DNA from: Paenarthrobacter ilicis
GTDB lineage: Bacteria; Actinomycetota; Actinomycetes; Actinomycetales; Micrococcaceae
Direction: 5' to 3'
Length of the DNA stretch: 64,000 bases
NCBI RefSeq assembly: GCF_016907545.1
Contig: NZ_JAFBCD010000001.1
Span: 1,426,001-1,490,000, forward strand
Position 1 is the stretch's first letter, and each line of letters begins with the position of its first letter. Under the pieces are notes generated by a model, which saw only the letters and a program-made list of their open reading frames with translations, was not told the DNA's origin and did not search any database. Of the stretch, positions 62,238-64,000 are shown one piece after another. The translations under genes were made by a program, and so were the position numbers.

Positions 62238-64000
62238 ATGGAGGGTCCCGAAATCCAGTTCTCCGAAGCCATTATCGACAACGGTCGTTTCGGCAAGCGC
62301 GTCATTCGCTTCGAAACCGGCCGCCTTGCCAAGCAGGCAGCCGGCGCCTCGATGGTTTACATCGATGACGACACCGCACTGCTCTCCGCAACCACCGCAG
62401 GCAAGCAGCCGCGCGAAGGTTTCGACTTCTTCCCGCTGACGGTTGACGTCGAAGAGCGCATGTACGCTGCCGGACGCATCCCGGGCTCGTTCTTCCGCCG
62501 CGAAGGCCGTCCCTCGACGGAAGCCATCCTGGCTTGCCGCCTGATGGACCGCCCGCTGCGCCCCGCCTTCGTCAAGGGCCTGCGCAACGAGGTCCAGATC
62601 GTCGTGACCGTTCTTGCGATCAACCCGGACGAACTGTACGACGTCGTTGCCATCAACGCTTCGTCCATGTCCACCCAGCTTTCCGGTCTTCCGTTCTCCG
62701 GCCCCATCGGCGGCGTCCGCGTTGCCCTCATCGCTGATGAGCACGGTTCGCAGTGGGTTGCTTTCCCCAAGCACTCCCAGCTGGAAAACGCCGTCTTCAA
62801 CATGGTCGTTGCCGGCCGCGTTACCGGTGACGACGTCGCCATCATGATGGTTGAAGCCGAAGCCACGGACAACTCCTGGAACCTCATCAAGGAACAGGGC
62901 GCCACCGCTCCCACCGAAGAGGTTGTCTCCGAGGGCCTCGAGGCCGCCAAGCCGTTCATCAAGGCTCTCTGCGATGCACAGGCAGACCTGGCCGGCCGCG
63001 CAGCCAAGCCGACGGTTGAATTCCCCGTCTTCCTTGATTACCAGGATGACGTCTACGCAGCAGTGGAAGCCGCAGCAGCAGACAAGCTGGCAGCAGTCTT
63101 CCAGATTGCTGACAAGCAGGACCGCGACAACGCCTCCGATCAGCTCAAGGACGAAGTCCTTAGCTCGCTCGCCGGGCAGTTCGAGGGACGCGAGAAGGAG
63201 CTTTCCGCAGCCTTCCGCTCCGTCACCAAGCACGTTGTCCGCCAGCGCATCCTGAAGGACCAGGTCCGCATCGACGGCCGTGGCCTGACGGACATCCGCC
63301 AGCTGACCGCCGAGGTAGAGGTTCTGCCGCGCGTTCACGGTTCCGCGATCTTCGAGCGCGGCGAAACCCAGATCATGGGTGTCACCACGCTGAACATGCT
63401 CAAGATGGAGCAGCAGATCGACTCGTTGTCGCCGGTAACGCGCAAGCGCTACATGCACAACTACAACTTCCCGCCGTACTCCACCGGTGAGACCGGCCGC
63501 GTTGGTTCCCCCAAGCGCCGCGAAATCGGACACGGTGCCCTCGCAGAACGCGCCCTGGTGCCGGTTCTGCCCACCCGTGAAGAATTCCCGTACGCCATCC
63601 GCCAGGTATCCGAGGCACTGAGCTCCAACGGCTCCACGTCCATGGGTTCCGTGTGTGCATCCACGCTGTCCATGCTGAACGCCGGTGTGCCGCTGAAGGC
63701 AGCTGTTGCCGGTATCGCCATGGGCCTGGTTTCCGACCAGGTTGACGGCCAGACCCGCTACGCAGCGCTCACCGACATCCTCGGTGCCGAAGACGCCTTC
63801 GGTGACATGGACTTCAAGGTCGCCGGTACGTCCGAGTTCGTCACAGCCATACAGCTGGACACCAAGCTCGACGGTATTCCCGCCTCCGTGCTGGCAGCAG
63901 CACTGAAGCAGGCCCGCGAAGCACGCCTGCACATCCTCGAGGTCATCAACTCTGCAATCGACACTCCGGATGAGCTCTCCGAGTTCGCTCCGCGCGTCAT
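62238..64000 (+). CDS. pnp: Polyribonucleotide nucleotidyltransferase (PNPase), N-terminal part
   Basis: A phosphorolytic 3'-5' exoribonuclease of the RNA degradosome. About 587 codons are visible: first RNase PH-like domain ([29 protein letters not shown]), the helical domain, and the second RNase PH-like domain ([38 protein letters not shown], with the Asp/Ser-rich [19 protein letters not shown] catalytic region). KH and S1 domains lie beyond the window edge. ATG 62238 follows ACGGAGGTGACTCTCT. Confidence 0.97.
   Translation, partial: MEGPEIQFSEAIIDNGRFGKRVIRFETGRLAKQAAGASMVYIDDDTALLSATTAGKQPREGFDFFPLTVDVEERMYAAGRIPGSFFRREGRPSTEAILACRLMDRPLRPAFVKGLRNEVQIVVTVLAINPDELYDVVAINASSMSTQLSGLPFSGPIGGVRVALIADEHGSQWVAFPKHSQLENAVFNMVVAGRVTGDDVAIMMVEAEATDNSWNLIKEQGATAPTEEVVSEGLEAAKPFIKALCDAQADLAGRAAKPTVEFPVFLDYQDDVYAAVEAAAADKLAAVFQIADKQDRDNASDQLKDEVLSSLAGQFEGREKELSAAFRSVTKHVVRQRILKDQVRIDGRGLTDIRQLTAEVEVLPRVHGSAIFERGETQIMGVTTLNMLKMEQQIDSLSPVTRKRYMHNYNFPPYSTGETGRVGSPKRREIGHGALAERALVPVLPTREEFPYAIRQVSEALSSNGSTSMGSVCASTLSMLNAGVPLKAAVAGIAMGLVSDQVDGQTRYAALTDILGAEDAFGDMDFKVAGTSEFVTAIQLDTKLDGIPASVLAAALKQAREARLHILEVINSAIDTPDELSEFAPRV

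Noticed and set aside
62115..63932. A 605-codon open frame on the minus strand opposite pnp
   Set aside because: It is antisense to an intact, strongly conserved pnp; long antisense frames are expected in high-GC genes with this codon use, and it shows no domain or ribosome site.

Overview
This window is a high-GC actinobacterial chromosome segment. It most resembles Arthrobacter sensu lato (Arthrobacter/Paenarthrobacter, family Micrococcaceae). The reasons are gene order (tsf-pyrH-frr-cdsA; dxr-M50 protease-ispG-GNAT-proS; rimP-nusA-ylxR-infB-rbfA-truB-ribF-rpsO-pnp), frequent GTG starts, many 1- or 4-base gene overlaps, and the protein families present. Species assignment is inference. I see no tRNA, rRNA, CRISPR array, prophage or insertion sequence.

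Layout. 1-3120: end of tsf, then pyrH, frr, cdsA and a DivIVA-repeat protein. 3117-9819: a carboxylate-uptake region, with a LytS/LytTR-type two-component system translationally coupled to a small membrane protein and a sodium:solute symporter, divergent from a DUF485-actP acetate permease pair. 9917-13027: a PHP-domain protein and three membrane proteins of unknown role. 13182-17406: an Lrp/AsnC regulator divergent from a three-gene branched-chain-type 2-oxoacid dehydrogenase operon (E1alpha, E1beta, E2). 17496-20598: an NAD-dependent epimerase and a DUF222/HNH protein. 20655-29438: a TetR regulator divergent from a leucine/isovalerate degradation operon (biotin carboxylase complex, acyl-CoA dehydrogenase, CoA-transferase, MaoC, CitE-like lyase) laid out much like the M. 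tuberculosis accA1-accD1 locus. 29530-37113: a LacI-controlled carbohydrate ABC importer without its own ATPase, with ThuA and two Gfo/Idh/MocA oxidoreductases. 37185-42955: dxr, site-2 protease, YciI, ispG, GNAT and a lipoprotein. 42981-45114: a self-contained TetR/ABC-2 export operon. 45574-51151: proS, a TSUP permease, an aminoglycoside-phosphotransferase-like kinase, a VIT1/CCC1-like transporter and a DUF4439-like protein. 51257-64000: the rimP-to-pnp translation/RNA cluster; pnp runs off the window.

How it fits together. The accessory parts are mainly carbon catabolism: acetate-type uptake, branched-chain keto-acid oxidation, leucine degradation to acetyl-CoA/acetoacetate, and sugar import. 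Three of these transcription units carry upstream sites matching the CRP/GlxR consensus (TGTGA-N6-TCACA), which suggests shared cAMP-dependent carbon control. Local regulators each have a visible candidate operator: a matched pair of TCGAAA-N2-TTTCGA sites for the LacI protein, a perfect 24-bp palindrome for the exporter's TetR, and two related 16-bp sites for the leucine-operon TetR.

Much of the window is housekeeping. I found no clearly novel defence or mobile system. The most interesting signals are the regulatory architecture, the symporter/two-component cluster, the lyase substitution in the leucine operon and the ThuA/Gfo-Idh sugar operon. No database search could be run; family calls come from recognised motifs and gene context.
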